Both the position numbers and the translations under genes were made by a program. This document shows positions 16,646 to 28,057 of a DNA stretch of 46,519 nucleotides, in pieces (position 1 is the first letter of the stretch; each line of letters begins with the position of its first letter). The notes beneath the pieces were generated by a model that saw only the letters and a program-made list of their open reading frames with translations, made no database searches and was not told the origin of the DNA. This DNA comes from Fortiea sp. LEGE XX443 (GTDB lineage Bacteria > Cyanobacteriota > Cyanobacteriia > Cyanobacteriales > Nostocaceae). The stretch is taken from contig NZ_JADEXZ010000048.1 of the NCBI RefSeq assembly GCF_015206815.1, positions 1 to 46,519 of the forward strand, given 5' to 3'.

Positions 16646-17730
16646 CGTGAAGGTCTCCCACCCAGGAGGTTTTTCTTCCACAACTCTCCCAGACTATAAT
16701 CTTCCAGCCATTCCTCTAACTCCTCCTCATCCAATCTGCGTAGTAATGATTTTCCCTGGAATCGGTCAAAAACAATCACATCATTAGCATCAAATTCGTT
16801 GAGTAATTCTACAGACTGGGTAGAAACAATTACTTGCCTAGGGACAGTTTTTATTAAGGATGCCAAAATCTTGATTGCATAAGGATGAAGACCCAGTTCC
16901 GGCTCATCAACTAGAATTGTTTCCGGTTGAAGTTCTTCCGGTTGCAAAAAAACCGTTGCTAGACAGATAAAGCGTAGTGTCCCATCCGAAAGTAAATATG
17001 CTTTGAAAGGAACATCCTGTCCTTTCTCGAACCATTCCAGTTCAATAGATTCCTCGTTTTGTAGCGAAGGACGCAGATAAAAGTCTCCAAAGAAGGGAGC
17101 AACAAGCCGAATTGTTTTAACGATTTTTTGATATGATTCTGGGTACTTATTCTGCAATAAATACAGAAAAGCGGCAAGATTACGAGCATCAGGACGCAGG
17201 TAAGCATTGTCATTAATACCGTGTGCCTGTTTTATATAAGCACTATCACTGGTGTCATGAAAATGATAAACTCGCCACTGCCGGATCGTAGGCAAAATGT
17301 AATCATCAATTCTAGTCCTTGTACCTTTAGAGGTCTTTGTCTCGAAATGACCTTTACCTATTTCACGCGCACCACTCATGTTCCACCAAAAATATTCAGC
17401 AGCGAACATCAGGCGATTATCCTGGGTTGGTTCGAGAGTGGCGAAGTATCCATTATTGCCAAAATATAACTGAAACTCCAGTTTTTCCGTTGTTTTGCGC
17501 CCAAAGTGCAAGAGAGCATCAGGGCCACCTTGCCGGCTGACAAAAACTTGCAGGTTCTCTTCTAGCAACTGCTGAACCATGCGGAAGAAGCCGATAAAAT
17601 TGGATTTTCCCGCACCATTAGCCCCAATCAAAATATTCAGACTGGAGAGTTCAAGGTCACACTCAGCGATAGACTTGAAGCCTTTTAAAACTATTCTCGA
17701 CAGTTGTTTGTCACTATGCGCCCCCGTCAT
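16642..17730 (-). CDS. AAA ATPase (AAA_21/RecF-like), partner of DUF4276 protein
   Basis: The 362-aa ATPase has Walker A GANGAGKS at residues 36-43, the ABC-type signature YLLSDGTLRF near 238, Walker B ILVDEPELGLHPYA near 270 and the following VSTQSVELL (sensor region) near 297. The N-terminal RIVLKGFKSIAECDLEL is typical of RecF/OLD-type ATPases. It would bind and hydrolyse ATP to control the DUF4276 effector encoded next in the same transcript, joined by an ATGA overlap. Upstream is tal, separated by a strong inverted repeat. The pair sits inside the xfp-gap1-pyk-tal-ackA block, which suggests insertion. Confidence 0.82.
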   Translation of the reverse strand: MTGAHSDKQLSRIVLKGFKSIAECDLELSSLNILIGANGAGKSNFIGFFRMVQQLLEENLQVFVSRQGGPDALLHFGRKTTEKLEFQLYFGNNGYFATLEPTQDNRLMFAAEYFWWNMSGAREIGKGHFETKTSKGTRTRIDDYILPTIRQWRVYHFHDTSDSAYIKQAHGINDNAYLRPDARNLAAFLYLLQNKYPESYQKIVKTIRLVAPFFGDFYLRPSLQNEESIELEWFEKGQDVPFKAYLLSDGTLRFICLATVFLQPEELQPETILVDEPELGLHPYAIKILASLIKTVPRQVIVSTQSVELLNEFDANDVIVFDRFQGKSLLRRLDEEELEEWLEDYSLGELWKKNLLGGRPSR

Positions 17731-17800
17731 GAACAGTCTCCCGAACCACAGGCTTGGTCTATACAGGTTTCATTTTATCTAGTTTCTTGAACAATGCTTC

Positions 17801-17855
17801 AATCCCACATTCCGCCTTCTCTTTTGTGTTAGTTTGAGATGCAGAATGTGGGATT
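17801..17855. terminator. Perfect 12-bp inverted repeat between tal and the AAA gene
   Basis: AATCCCACATTC (17801-17812) is repeated inverted as GAATGTGGGATT (17844-17855), with a 31-base loop. It lies 20 bases beyond the tal stop and probably ends the tal transcript. There is no T-run, so it may instead mark an insertion boundary. Confidence 0.55.
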
Positions 17856-17874
17856 TTATGATGCAGTCTAAATT

Positions 17875-18873
17875 CTAATGGCTGGCGACTACTTCTAACT
17901 TAGCTAGTCTTTCTGCCAATAGTTTTTCTAGGTCTTCTAGGGCTTTGGTAAAGCCTTTGATACCTTCGTCTAATTTGTCGTAAGCCATGCGGTCTTCGGC
18001 GTGCATTTTGTCGAAGGTGGCTTTGTCGATGGAGATTTTGGCAATTTCCATGCTGGCGGCTTTAGAAGCATCCAATTTGCGGGGTAAGTCGCCAATGGTA
18101 GCTTGCAATTCACCCAACAAAGATGGAGAAATAGTTAGCAAGTCGCAACCTGCCAATTCTGTAATTTCGCCAACGTTGCGGAAGCTTGCACCCATAACTT
18201 CGGTTTTATGACCGAACTTTTTATAGTAGTTATAGATTGTGGTGACAGATACTACGCCTGGATCTTCAGCAGCGGGGTAGCTATCGCGTCCGGTTGATTT
18301 CTTGTACCAGTCAAGAATCCGGCCGACGAAGGGAGAAATTAGGGTGATACCTGCTTCAGCACAAGCGATCGCTTGATGCAAACCAAACAATAGAGTTAAG
18401 TTACAGTGAATGCCTTCTTTTTCCAGAACTTCTGCTGCTTTAATTCCTTCCCAGGTGCTGGCAATTTTAATCAGAATGCGTTCGGGGCCAATGCCAGCCG
18501 CTTTATACTGAGCAATGATTTCTCTACCTTTGGTGATGGTAGCTTCTGTATCGTAGGACAAACGCGCATCAACTTCTGTAGAAACACGTCCAGGAATGAT
18601 TTGCAGAATCTTCAAACCAAAAGATACAGCCAAACGTTCAAAAGCTAGAGAAACAATTTGAGCTTGAGTAGCACCTGCGCCAGCATCTTTTTTGGCTTGC
18701 AGTAAAGTCTGATCAACAATCTCCTGATACTCTGGCATTTGTGCCGCAGCCGTAATCAGCGAGGGATTAGTGGTAGCATCTCTGGGTTTGAATTTTTCAA
18801 TGGCTTTAATGTCGCCAGTATCAGCAACTACTACGGTGATTTCACGCAACTGTTCTAGTAGATTTTTAGACAT
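17875..18873 (-). CDS. tal: Transaldolase
   Basis: The 332-aa class I transaldolase of the TalB type moves a dihydroxyacetone unit between sugar phosphates in the oxidative pentose phosphate pathway. The Schiff-base lysine is K136 in [17 protein letters not shown] at 32-40 and the phosphate-binding [11 protein letters not shown] near 230 are present. In Nostocales the pathway supplies reductant in heterocysts, so the neighbourhood with gap1, pyk and xfp makes sense. Start MSKNLLEQL is the usual one. The gene ends LEVVASH, close to a large inverted repeat that separates it from the accessory AAA gene. Confidence 0.95.
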   Translation of the reverse strand: MSKNLLEQLREITVVVADTGDIKAIEKFKPRDATTNPSLITAAAQMPEYQEIVDQTLLQAKKDAGAGATQAQIVSLAFERLAVSFGLKILQIIPGRVSTEVDARLSYDTEATITKGREIIAQYKAAGIGPERILIKIASTWEGIKAAEVLEKEGIHCNLTLLFGLHQAIACAEAGITLISPFVGRILDWYKKSTGRDSYPAAEDPGVVSVTTIYNYYKKFGHKTEVMGASFRNVGEITELAGCDLLTISPSLLGELQATIGDLPRKLDASKAASMEIAKISIDKATFDKMHAEDRMAYDKLDEGIKGFTKALEDLEKLLAERLAKLEVVASH

Positions 18874-19021
18874 AAAATACTCCGTGACGGTGATTTGTGT
18901 AGGATTTACCTAATTCCCGAATTATTTACACTCTCTACGGTTGCTAGAATTCTGATTTTGGCAACTTTTCTTAATCATTGCCTTTTTTGCTAACTAAAGC
19001 CTCAGCCCTATTCTAGGTGCG

Positions 19022-20452
19022 TCACGCCAGAATTGGCTGTCCAATCGAATGCACTTTGATTAAACTAGTTGTGCCTGATTTACCAATTGGTACACCAGAA
19101 GTAATCACCACTTTATCGCCCTGACTTACCAAACTCGTGTCTGCGACTGTTTTAACAACATTCACAAACATTTCCTCAGCATTGTGAACTGGTGGAATGA
19201 GTAAAGGTTCGACACCCCAAGAAAGTGCTAGTTGACGATAAGCATTTTCATCGGGAGTAAGGGCAATAATCGGCGCGGAAGGACGGTATTTTGATACTAA
19301 TTTGGCTGTACTGCCAGATGTAGTGTTACAAAGAATTGCCCGTGCGCCTGTTTCATAGGCGATGCGACAGACTGCTTCTGCCACCGATTCGGTAACGCTA
19401 AGACTGCCGGCTTCATGACACCACGAATGCTTACCACCCTCTTGTAAAGCCTGTTCTGTTCTGACAGCAATGTTGTGCATGATTTGCACCGCAGCAACAG
19501 GATACTGTCCGACGGCTGTTTCTCCAGATAGCATAACAGCATCAGTACCATCAAGAATGGAGTTAGCAACGTCAGTAGCTTCGGCGCGGGTGGGGTCAGG
19601 GGAACTAATCATCGACTCCAGCATTTGGGTAGCGGTAATCACTGGTTTTCCTGCCTGATTACAACGGCGAATAATATCCTTTTGAATCAGGGGGACTTCG
19701 TGAATTGGTACTTCTACACCCAAATCGCCACGGGCAATCATGATGCCGTCAGCGACTTTTAAGATGGAGTCAAAACGCTCAACTGCTTCTGGTCTTTCGA
19801 TTTTGGCAATCAAACGTATACTAGCTCCCGCAGCTTCAATCATCCGCTGGGCAGGTTCTAAATCTTGGGGCGATCGCACAAAGGAAACCGCCGCAAAATC
19901 TACACCCAACTGAATACCAAAGCGTAAATCCATCAAGTCTTTTTCGGTGATGGAACTGACTGGTAGTGGTGTTTCTGGCAGATTTACTCCCTTGTGGGTG
20001 GAAATTAAACCGCCAATTTTCACCAAAGCCCGAATTTTGTCGGCATCGCGGCCGGTGACAATCAATTTGACGCGTCCATCATTAATTAAAATTGGTTCCC
20101 CCGGTCTAACCATTGCGAACAAAGTTGGCAAGGGTAAAGGCAGTTCGTCGATACTATTGCCTTTTTCCTGTAAGACAAATGTAACTTCTTCACCAGCTTC
20201 GACATTTAGCCCTTCTGGTGGTAAAGTTCCCAAGCGAATCTTGGGGCCACAGAGGTCTTGCATAATTGCCAGTGGCTTTTTGCGTTCAGCACTAATTTGC
20301 CGTAGGTACTGAACCGTTTGTCCGTGGAATTCATGCGCGCCGTGAGAAAAATTTAACCGCGCTACATTCATCCCAGCTTCGACAAGTGCTTGCAGTTTTT
20401 CTGGAGCAGAACTAGCAGGGCCAACAGTGCAAATAATTTTGGTTCGACGCAT
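19022..20452 (-). CDS. pyk: Pyruvate kinase
   Basis: The 476-aa enzyme converts phosphoenolpyruvate + ADP to pyruvate + ATP. RRTKIICTVGPASS opens it. The catalytic-lysine block LIAKIERPEAV lies near 218 and the signature IMIARGDLGVEVP near 244. MLSGETAVGQYP lies near 309. It is the shorter type of about 475 residues, without the extra C-terminal PEP-utiliser domain found on a second cyanobacterial pyruvate kinase. It lies between gap1 and tal on the same strand, with about 150-180 bases to each, so the genes may have separate promoters. Confidence 0.95.
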   Translation of the reverse strand: MRRTKIICTVGPASSAPEKLQALVEAGMNVARLNFSHGAHEFHGQTVQYLRQISAERKKPLAIMQDLCGPKIRLGTLPPEGLNVEAGEEVTFVLQEKGNSIDELPLPLPTLFAMVRPGEPILINDGRVKLIVTGRDADKIRALVKIGGLISTHKGVNLPETPLPVSSITEKDLMDLRFGIQLGVDFAAVSFVRSPQDLEPAQRMIEAAGASIRLIAKIERPEAVERFDSILKVADGIMIARGDLGVEVPIHEVPLIQKDIIRRCNQAGKPVITATQMLESMISSPDPTRAEATDVANSILDGTDAVMLSGETAVGQYPVAAVQIMHNIAVRTEQALQEGGKHSWCHEAGSLSVTESVAEAVCRIAYETGARAILCNTTSGSTAKLVSKYRPSAPIIALTPDENAYRQLALSWGVEPLLIPPVHNAEEMFVNVVKTVADTSLVSQGDKVVITSGVPIGKSGTTSLIKVHSIGQPILA

Positions 20453-20579
20453 AGGGATTAGGATTCAGGTAAAAATTGCGATATTGATGCCTTGAGCGCC
20501 TTGAGCGACACCTACTGCATCTCTACCACTTGTGCTTCATATCACTCCTTTTCTATGTAAAAACACTTTTTTATGCGTC

Positions 20580-20627
20580 CGAAGTATGAAGCATGAATTT
20601 CAGACTTCATACTTCATACTTCAGACT
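20580..20627 (-). repeat. Heptanucleotide STRR of the GAAGTAT class behind gap1
   Basis: On the minus strand, units AAGTCTG, AAGTATG, AAGTATG and AAGTCTG begin right behind the gap1 stop (20630-20632). A partly inverted second group (GAAGTATG, GCATGAA) follows, so the transcript could fold here. Confidence 0.75.
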
Positions 20628-20629
20628 TT

Positions 20630-21670
<1,041 letters not shown>

Positions 21671-21818
21671 TCAACCTCCTAATTTGAGAATAACCCAGGT
21701 CTGTTCTTAGTTTCAGCGCTGGATTTAGCTGGGTTAATTTTGGTCTGACTGAGTTGATCCTGACAGTCTTAGACACCTAAAGCGATTTTGCTAGACATGT
21801 TTTAAGGTTTCAGACTTT

Positions 21819-21868
21819 GATCAGTGAACAGTTGACTGTTTACTGATAACTGTTCACTGATAACTGTT
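21819..21868 (-). repeat. AACAGTTATCAGTG tandem repeat abutting the xfp stop
   Basis: Read on the minus strand, the 14-base unit AACAGTTATCAGTG begins within a base or two of the xfp stop codon (21869-21871), is repeated with variation, and then recurs in inverted form. It is a third class of short repeat, again placed at a gene 3' end. Confidence 0.75.
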
Positions 21869-24250
21869 TTAATAAGGCCACTTCCAGTTGCGGACTTCGG
21901 GCAAATCTTCGCCGTGTTGGGAAATGTAGTGTTTGTGTTCGATGAGCTTATCTTGTAGGTGTTGTTTGATGTAAGCTGCTTTGTAGCCTAGTTTGGGTAC
22001 GCGATCAATTACGTCCATGACTAAATGATAGCGATCGAGGTCGTTGAGAACCACCATATCAAAAGGTGTTGTGGTTGTTCCTTCTTCTTTGTAACCGCGC
22101 ACATGCAGGTTGTGATGGTTAGTCTGGCGATAAGTTAAGCGATGAATTAACCAAGGATAGCCATGAAAGGCAAAAATAATTGGTTTGTCGGTTGTGAAAA
22201 GTGTATCGAAGTCTTTGGTGCTTAAACCGTGGGGATGCTCACTTTTTGGCTGTAATGTCATTAAATCAACGACGTTGACAACTCTAACTTTTAAGTCGGG
22301 GAAGAATTGGCGCAGCATGTCTACAGCTGCCAAGGTTTCTAAGGTGGGAACATCACCCGCACAAGCCATAATTACATCTGGTTCACTACCTTGGTCGTTA
22401 CTCGCCCATTCCCAAATCCCGATTCCTTTGGTGCAGTGTTTAATCGCCGCATCCATATCGAGGTATTGCAGTGCTGGTTGTTTGCCGGCGATGATGACGT
22501 TGATATAGTTACAACTTCTTAAACAGTGGTCAGTGACGGAAAGCAAAGTGTTAGCGTCGGGGGGAAGATAGACACGGATGACTTCTGATTTTTTATTGAC
22601 TACATGATCGATAAAACCAGGGTCTTGGTGAGAGAAGCCGTTGTGGTCTTGTCGCCAAACGTGAGATGTGAGTAAATAATTGAGGGATGCGATCGCTCTT
22701 CGCCAAGAAATATGACGGGTAGTTTTCAACCATTTGGCGTGCTGGTTGAACATGGAGTCAATGATGTGGATAAATGCTTCGTAGCAGGAAAAAAAACCGT
22801 GACGACCTGTAAGCAGATATCCTTCTAACCAACCTTGACAACAGGTTTCGCTGAGAATTTCCATCACCCGACCGTCGGGAGATAAATGTTCGTCTTCGGG
22901 GAGGATTTGAGAAACCCAAGTTCTATCTGTGACTTCAAACACAGCATCTAGGCGATTAGAAGCTGTTTCATCGGGGCCAAAGATGCGGAAGTTGCGGCTT
23001 TCTAGGTTAAGTTTCATCACATCCCGCAGGAATTTACCTGTCACCCTTGTGGCTTCCGCTTCGAGTTTACCGGGTTGGGGAACATCTACGGCGTAGTCTT
23101 GGAAGTTGGGCATTTTCAAGTCACGCAACAGAATACCGCCGTTGGCGTGGGGATTGTCGCCCATGCGACGCAAACCTGTGGGGGCTAATTGGGCGAGTTC
23201 TGGTAAGAGTTTGCCATTATGATCAAAGAGTTCTTCTGGTTTGTAACTCTTCATCCAGTCTTCTAAAAGTTTAAGATGTTCTGGCTGTTTAGCGATCGCC
23301 CCAAAGGGAACTTGATGCGATCGCCAATAATCTTCGGTTTTCTTACCATCAACATCTTTTGGCCCTGTCCAGCCTTTGGGAGTTCGCAAAATAATCATCG
23401 GCCAGCGCGGACGTTCTGTGAAACCATGTACACGGGCTTCTCTTTGAGTATTTTGAATTTCTGCAATCACTGTATCTAATGTAGCTGCCATCTGCTGATG
23501 GACTTCGGCAGGTTCTGAACCCTCTACAAAGTAAGGTTTATAGCCATAGCCAACAAATAAGCTTTCGACTTCTTCATGGCTTAACCGTGATAGCACCGTT
23601 GGGTTAGCAATTTTATACCCGTTGAGATGTAAAATCGGCAAAACTGCCCCATCATTTACAGGGTTAAGAAACTTATTAGAATGCCAACTCGCCGCTAAAG
23701 CCCCTGTTTCCGCTTCGCCATCACCGACAACCGCCGCCACAATTAAATCAGGATTGTCAAAAGCTGCACCGTAGGCGTGAACCAGCGCATAACCTAACTC
23801 ACCACCTTCGTGAATTGAACCAGGGGTTTCTGGCGCTACATGGCTAGGAATCCCGCCAGGAAAAGAGAATTGTTTAAAAAGCTGCTTCATTCCTTCAACA
23901 TCTTGGGAGATGTTGGGGTAATATTCGCTGTAAGTTCCTTCTAGATAAGTATTTGCTACTAATCCAGGGCCACCATGACCAGGCCCGGCAATGTAGATCA
24001 TATCTAGATCATATTTTTTGATGATGCGGTTGAGGTGAACATATATAAAATTTAACCCTGGTGTAGTTCCCCAATGTCCCAATAGTCGGGGTTTAACGTG
24101 TTCTATTCTCAGTGGTTCTCTCAGCAGTGGATTGTCGAGTAAATATATTTGCCCCACTGACAAATAATTCGCCGCCCGCCAGTAGGCATTAATTTTCTGC
24201 AATTCTTCGTCTGTTAAAGGCTTTGTGTGTGGAGAGATTGCTAAAGTCAT
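21869..24250 (-). CDS. xfp: Xylulose-5-phosphate/fructose-6-phosphate phosphoketolase
   Basis: The 793-aa thiamine-diphosphate enzyme splits xylulose 5-phosphate (or fructose 6-phosphate) to acetyl phosphate and G3P (or erythrose 4-phosphate). The signature [15 protein letters not shown] lies near 154 and the ThDP/Mg motif [10 protein letters not shown] near 181. [14 protein letters not shown] near 89 and [21 protein letters not shown]-type blocks near 525 also fit; length is normal. Its product feeds acetate kinase, encoded 6 kb further on. It is the first gene of the minus-strand carbon block, with a 322-base upstream region in which I see no classical NtcA box. Confidence 0.95.
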   Translation of the reverse strand: MTLAISPHTKPLTDEELQKINAYWRAANYLSVGQIYLLDNPLLREPLRIEHVKPRLLGHWGTTPGLNFIYVHLNRIIKKYDLDMIYIAGPGHGGPGLVANTYLEGTYSEYYPNISQDVEGMKQLFKQFSFPGGIPSHVAPETPGSIHEGGELGYALVHAYGAAFDNPDLIVAAVVGDGEAETGALAASWHSNKFLNPVNDGAVLPILHLNGYKIANPTVLSRLSHEEVESLFVGYGYKPYFVEGSEPAEVHQQMAATLDTVIAEIQNTQREARVHGFTERPRWPMIILRTPKGWTGPKDVDGKKTEDYWRSHQVPFGAIAKQPEHLKLLEDWMKSYKPEELFDHNGKLLPELAQLAPTGLRRMGDNPHANGGILLRDLKMPNFQDYAVDVPQPGKLEAEATRVTGKFLRDVMKLNLESRNFRIFGPDETASNRLDAVFEVTDRTWVSQILPEDEHLSPDGRVMEILSETCCQGWLEGYLLTGRHGFFSCYEAFIHIIDSMFNQHAKWLKTTRHISWRRAIASLNYLLTSHVWRQDHNGFSHQDPGFIDHVVNKKSEVIRVYLPPDANTLLSVTDHCLRSCNYINVIIAGKQPALQYLDMDAAIKHCTKGIGIWEWASNDQGSEPDVIMACAGDVPTLETLAAVDMLRQFFPDLKVRVVNVVDLMTLQPKSEHPHGLSTKDFDTLFTTDKPIIFAFHGYPWLIHRLTYRQTNHHNLHVRGYKEEGTTTTPFDMVVLNDLDRYHLVMDVIDRVPKLGYKAAYIKQHLQDKLIEHKHYISQHGEDLPEVRNWKWPY

Positions 24251-24572
24251 ACCAAATTTCCGTATTACAACAGGATTTTGCCTTTGTTCAGTAAGTTAGT
24301 TTAGTTGTTTATGCAGTAACGGTCATCTTACCCATGACAAATTTTTCCAATAGTAAATATAGAAAAATATGCACTATTCCTGAATCTTAATTGCTGGTAT
24401 GAAATTTTTAATAACTATGAATAACTTTCGACATTACCTGTTTGAGAGATTACCAGACCTAGGAAGACGATAGATAAGTTTTAAGATTTTTTTAACCCAA
24501 TTTATTTACTGTTGCAAAATTTATTTTGTATGGTGTTTGTAACGATCGCTAATTTTTTTGTAATACTGTCAA
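24251..24572. other. Gene-free region between sbcC and xfp
   Basis: These 322 AT-rich bases must hold the xfp promoter and the sbcC 3' end. No reading frame, RNA or inverted repeat stands out. A GTA-N10-TAC sequence near 24317 is too wide for NtcA. Confidence 0.45.
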
Positions 24573-27500
24573 TTAAACCAACAACCTTACCTGTGAACCT
24601 TGTTGAGTTTTATTCACCTCTATTCTGGCTTGGAAGGCTTCTTTGAGGTGGGGCATATGGGTAACGGTGAGAATACAGGCAAAATCAGAGGCGATCGCAT
24701 TTATGGAAGCAATCAGGCGATCGCATCCTTCAGCGTCTTGTGTGCCGAAGCCTTCATCAATAATTAACAATTGCAATGCCGCCCCCGCCCGTTGTGCTAA
24801 TAATTTTGCCATTGCTAAACGAATGGCGAAGTTAATTCTAAATGCTTCGCCACCGGAATAAGTTTCGTAAGCGCGTGTTCCCTTAGCATCAGCAATTAAA
24901 ATCTCTAGGGTATCTATCAGCTTGGCATTCTTCTTCGATGATTTCCCACTTCTTCCAGCTTTTTGGGTAATAAATTGGACATGCAATTGGTTAGCACTGA
25001 GTCTTGCCAGCAGTTGATTTGTCTCAGCTTCTAGTTGCGGTAACACATTCTCAATCATCAAAGCTTGGATGCCATTCTTACCGAATGCCAGCGCCAATTC
25101 GTGATAAACTCGGTACTCGCGCTTGCAAGATTGCAGTTGTTGTTGTTGTTGTTCGTACTGAACTTGCAAGGTTTCCAGTTGGTGAGCGAGTTGTTCCAAA
25201 CGTCCTAACTTGGCTATTTGCTCATCGAGTTGTCGCCTGCGGATGGCTAACTGTTGTTCTAAACCTTGAATTTGCTCGATAGGGTTGGCTGACTGAGCTA
25301 GTTGCTGTACTATTTCATCAATTTGATTAGCAAGTTTTTGCCGTTCATTTAACCGAGCAATTTTAGAGGTTTCTAAGTCTTGCAATCTTCCTTGCAGTTG
25401 GGGATACTGCTGCTGGGCTGATAACAATTGTTGATAACGTAACTGCCAAGATTGGGCTTGGCGGATAGCTTGGCGTAAGTTATTGTGTTGCTCTGGACTG
25501 TAACCAATTTCGGTAATCTGAAGCTCAAGAGCCGCAATTTGTCTAGCAGGTTCAGAATCAGTTTGTTCTTGCTGAATTCTGGTTTGTAATTGAGTAATAG
25601 TCCCTTGTAATTCTGGTTTGCGGGCTGCTAGTTGGGTTTGGCGTTTGAGCGCATCTTTAATTTGCCCTTGTTTAATTTCTGCCCAGCGCCATCTTTCAAC
25701 TTCACTACGAGCTAAGGCATGGTCTTGCTCATTGTAATTTAATTGTTGCAGATATTCTTCTAATTGTTGCAGTTCTGTTTGTTTGTCGTGGGCGTAATCA
25801 CCTGCTTGGAGCGATCGCTCTAAATGCTGTCTTTCCGCCGCCAGTTGTTCTAATTGTTGTTCAGCATCGCTTGTCGTTTCCAGTTGTGCAGCTAATTGTC
25901 CTCGCTGTTCCCGCAGCGCATCATATGGAGACAACTTCTGCGATATTTCCCGGTATTCCTGCCTTAAAAGTTGAATTTCCCTATCTGAACAAGCCATCTG
26001 TTCTCGGAATACCCACAATTGTTCCTCGGTTTCTTTGTACTCGGATTTGGTTTTATCAGCAACACGATTCCAATGATGTTCATCCAAAGGCCGTTCGCAC
26101 AAAGGGCAAATTGCGTCGGGGTTGCGGAGCATTTGCAGTTTTTGGTCTAATTCACCCAATAACCTTTCATATTCTCGTTGCTGGGCTTGCAGTCGTTCAA
26201 TAAAGTGTCGTCTTTCCTGGCCTTTTTCTTGAACTCGTTGCAAATAAACTCTATCTTTCTCCATTTGCTCAATCTGCATCGCCACAGCCATGACTGCTTG
26301 CTGCAATTGGGGTTGACGTTGGGAGGAACGTTGTAGTTGATTTTGTGTAGCTTGTATTTGTTCTAGCCGTGCTACTAAACCAGCTTGAATTCTATCTAGG
26401 TGACTTTGCAAACTTTGTCGTTGTTGCAACAATGGCGCAACTTGCATTTGCAGTTCATCTAATTGAGCCACACGGCGACGCGCGGCAGACAGTTGTCCTA
26501 AAGCGGCTTCAACTTCTCCTGATTTACTGAGAGTTTGTTGAATTTCTTGCTCCTGCTGCGCCAAAGCTTCGAGTTGTGCTTGGACTTGTTGGAGTTGTCT
26601 TTCCAGTTCGTGAATTTGCTGAGTTAGCTGCTGCTGCTTTTGTTGACGCAGTGTTGTGGCGCGGGTGTGTTGCTCAAACTTAGCCGCAAAGGCTTCTTCT
26701 TGAGATTGTAGGTTTTGGTAATGGGCGTAGCCGTTTTTAATCTCAGCTTCCTGATTTAAGATGGCTGTCAAATCTGCAAGCTGGGTTTTGACAGTTGATT
26801 GTTCTTGGTGGAGGCGATCGCAATCTTGCGTCAAATTTTGGTATTGTTGTCTCACAAAGCTGAGTTGTTGTTCCCAGCTTTGCCGCTGGTGCTGTACAAC
26901 TTGCAAACTTTGCAGTTGAATATTATCAAAAGCTTGCAGTTGTTGTAGTTGATTAAGTTCAACTTCTAATTCTGCTCTTTGAACTTCTGTCGTTTCCCGT
27001 TGTTGCAGTTGCGTTTTAATTGATTCTAAAGAACGCTCTAATTCTTCTGCTCTAGCTTTGAATTGACGGGACGATTCTTTAGCTCGTTCCTCCAAGTCAT
27101 CATACTGCGTGAGTTTTAACAACTCTGCCAGAATTTCCTTGCGTTCGGTGGGGCGCTTGAGCATGAATTCATCAGCACGACCTTGACGCAAGTAAGCAGA
27201 ATTAATAAAAGTATCGTAATCTAATTTGATGTGTTCTAAAATCAAATCCTGTGTTGCCCGTACTCCTTTACCAGTGAGTGGGCGAAACCCAGAAGGTGTT
27301 TCGATTTGAAATTCCAGAACACTAGTTGCACCTCGAATTCGTGTGCGAATCACCCGATATTTTTGCTGGTTAATTTGGAAAGTGAAATCAACTCGGACTT
27401 CTTTTGCCCCAGAATGGATGACATCATCTTCTGTTGAAGCACGACTTTCACCCCAAATTGCCCATGTAATCGCTTCGAGCAGAGACGATTTACCTGCGCC

Positions 27501-27599
27501 GTTGGAACCACAAATACAAGCCGTATGCAAACCACGAAAATCTAAAGTAGCATCACGGTAACTAAGGAAGTTTTTGAGGATAAGTTGTACTGGAATCAT
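24573..27599 (-). CDS. sbcC: DNA repair exonuclease subunit SbcC (Rad50-like)
   Basis: The 1008-aa SMC-like ATPase has an N-terminal ATPase half (Walker A GSNGAGKSS at 31-39). Two very long Gln/Leu/Glu-rich coiled coils are joined by a zinc hook CPLC at about 497-500, and the C-terminal half has signature YSGGEAFRINFAIR and Walker B LLIIDEGFGTQD. With SbcD it forms the nuclease that opens hairpins and protein-blocked DNA ends. No sbcD is nearby, so the partner is encoded elsewhere. The coiled coils are unusually rich in glutamine (runs such as QQQQQL), giving the CAA/CAG-rich look of the DNA. Four HIP1 sites lie within. Confidence 0.92.
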   Translation of the reverse strand: MIPVQLILKNFLSYRDATLDFRGLHTACICGSNGAGKSSLLEAITWAIWGESRASTEDDVIHSGAKEVRVDFTFQINQQKYRVIRTRIRGATSVLEFQIETPSGFRPLTGKGVRATQDLILEHIKLDYDTFINSAYLRQGRADEFMLKRPTERKEILAELLKLTQYDDLEERAKESSRQFKARAEELERSLESIKTQLQQRETTEVQRAELEVELNQLQQLQAFDNIQLQSLQVVQHQRQSWEQQLSFVRQQYQNLTQDCDRLHQEQSTVKTQLADLTAILNQEAEIKNGYAHYQNLQSQEEAFAAKFEQHTRATTLRQQKQQQLTQQIHELERQLQQVQAQLEALAQQEQEIQQTLSKSGEVEAALGQLSAARRRVAQLDELQMQVAPLLQQRQSLQSHLDRIQAGLVARLEQIQATQNQLQRSSQRQPQLQQAVMAVAMQIEQMEKDRVYLQRVQEKGQERRHFIERLQAQQREYERLLGELDQKLQMLRNPDAICPLCERPLDEHHWNRVADKTKSEYKETEEQLWVFREQMACSDREIQLLRQEYREISQKLSPYDALREQRGQLAAQLETTSDAEQQLEQLAAERQHLERSLQAGDYAHDKQTELQQLEEYLQQLNYNEQDHALARSEVERWRWAEIKQGQIKDALKRQTQLAARKPELQGTITQLQTRIQQEQTDSEPARQIAALELQITEIGYSPEQHNNLRQAIRQAQSWQLRYQQLLSAQQQYPQLQGRLQDLETSKIARLNERQKLANQIDEIVQQLAQSANPIEQIQGLEQQLAIRRRQLDEQIAKLGRLEQLAHQLETLQVQYEQQQQQLQSCKREYRVYHELALAFGKNGIQALMIENVLPQLEAETNQLLARLSANQLHVQFITQKAGRSGKSSKKNAKLIDTLEILIADAKGTRAYETYSGGEAFRINFAIRLAMAKLLAQRAGAALQLLIIDEGFGTQDAEGCDRLIASINAIASDFACILTVTHMPHLKEAFQARIEVNKTQQGSQVRLLV

Positions 27600-27776
27600 T
27601 GAGGCTATAGCGCCACATCTAGGATTTTATGAACGAGCAGTACAGATGCACTCTTGATAGTTTAACTAGGTGATTATCAGGATTCTAGTCCTAAAGTCCG
27701 TAATTTTACGAAAATTAACAATATTATGAGCCAGTTTTCCCCGCTTGGCAAATTATTTTGTTTATCTTCAAAGAAA

Positions 27777-27807
27777 AAAGAAACCTGCCACACAGACAAG
27801 TTTCTTT
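27777..27807 (-). terminator. Terminator of the 55-aa gene
   Basis: On the minus strand AAAGAAACTTG (27807-27797) pairs with CAGGTTTCTTT (27787-27777) and runs into TTTCTTTTTTC. The direction supports a gene on the minus strand just upstream. Confidence 0.8.
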
Positions 27808-27823
27808 CGTATAACCAGTAATT

Positions 27824-27991
27824 CTATTTGTCAAGGGTTAATTCTGGTTCATCATCTCCTTTATCATTTTGTTGGTTTGAATTGCGATCGCTCCGCAAAA
27901 ACTCAATAATGAGATTGAAAACTGCATCGGCAGACTTTTCCACTGCCCAGGCTACAAATGCGCTCAGTAACAACATTAAAATAGTGTCCAT
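27824..27991 (-). CDS. Small 55-aa protein with one hydrophobic helix
   Basis: The minus-strand frame reads MDTILMLLLSAFVAWAVEKSADAV and continues with a short helix (FNLIIEFLRS) and an acidic polar tail ending LTLDK. A hydrophobic helix spans residues 4-17. A rho-independent terminator 17 bases after the stop supports it as a real gene. A longer open frame on the opposite strand over the same bases has no such support. No Shine-Dalgarno site is visible. The family is unknown; it could be a small membrane protein or peptide toxin-like product. One HIP1 site falls in the middle of the gene. Confidence 0.55.
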   Translation of the reverse strand: MDTILMLLLSAFVAWAVEKSADAVFNLIIEFLRSDRNSNQQNDKGDDEPELTLDK

Positions 27992-28057
27992 AAAATATGC
28001 TCGATTAACGACTCTTACAATGTCGCGCTAATCATGTCTGAGCAAGGGTTATGGCAA

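Noticed and set aside
16642-16681. Frameshift splitting a single OLD-type nuclease
   Set aside because: Both frames are intact at the junction, with a clean ATGA start/stop overlap and normal domain ends, so these are two coupled genes.
17801-17855. Terminal repeat of a transposon
   Set aside because: The 12-bp repeat encloses only 31 bases and no second copy was found at the other side of the AAA-DUF4276 pair, so a hairpin is the simpler reading.
27828-28031. Open frame on the plus strand overlapping the 55-aa gene
   Set aside because: It has no ribosome site or family signal, and the terminator at 27777-27807 points to the minus-strand frame instead.
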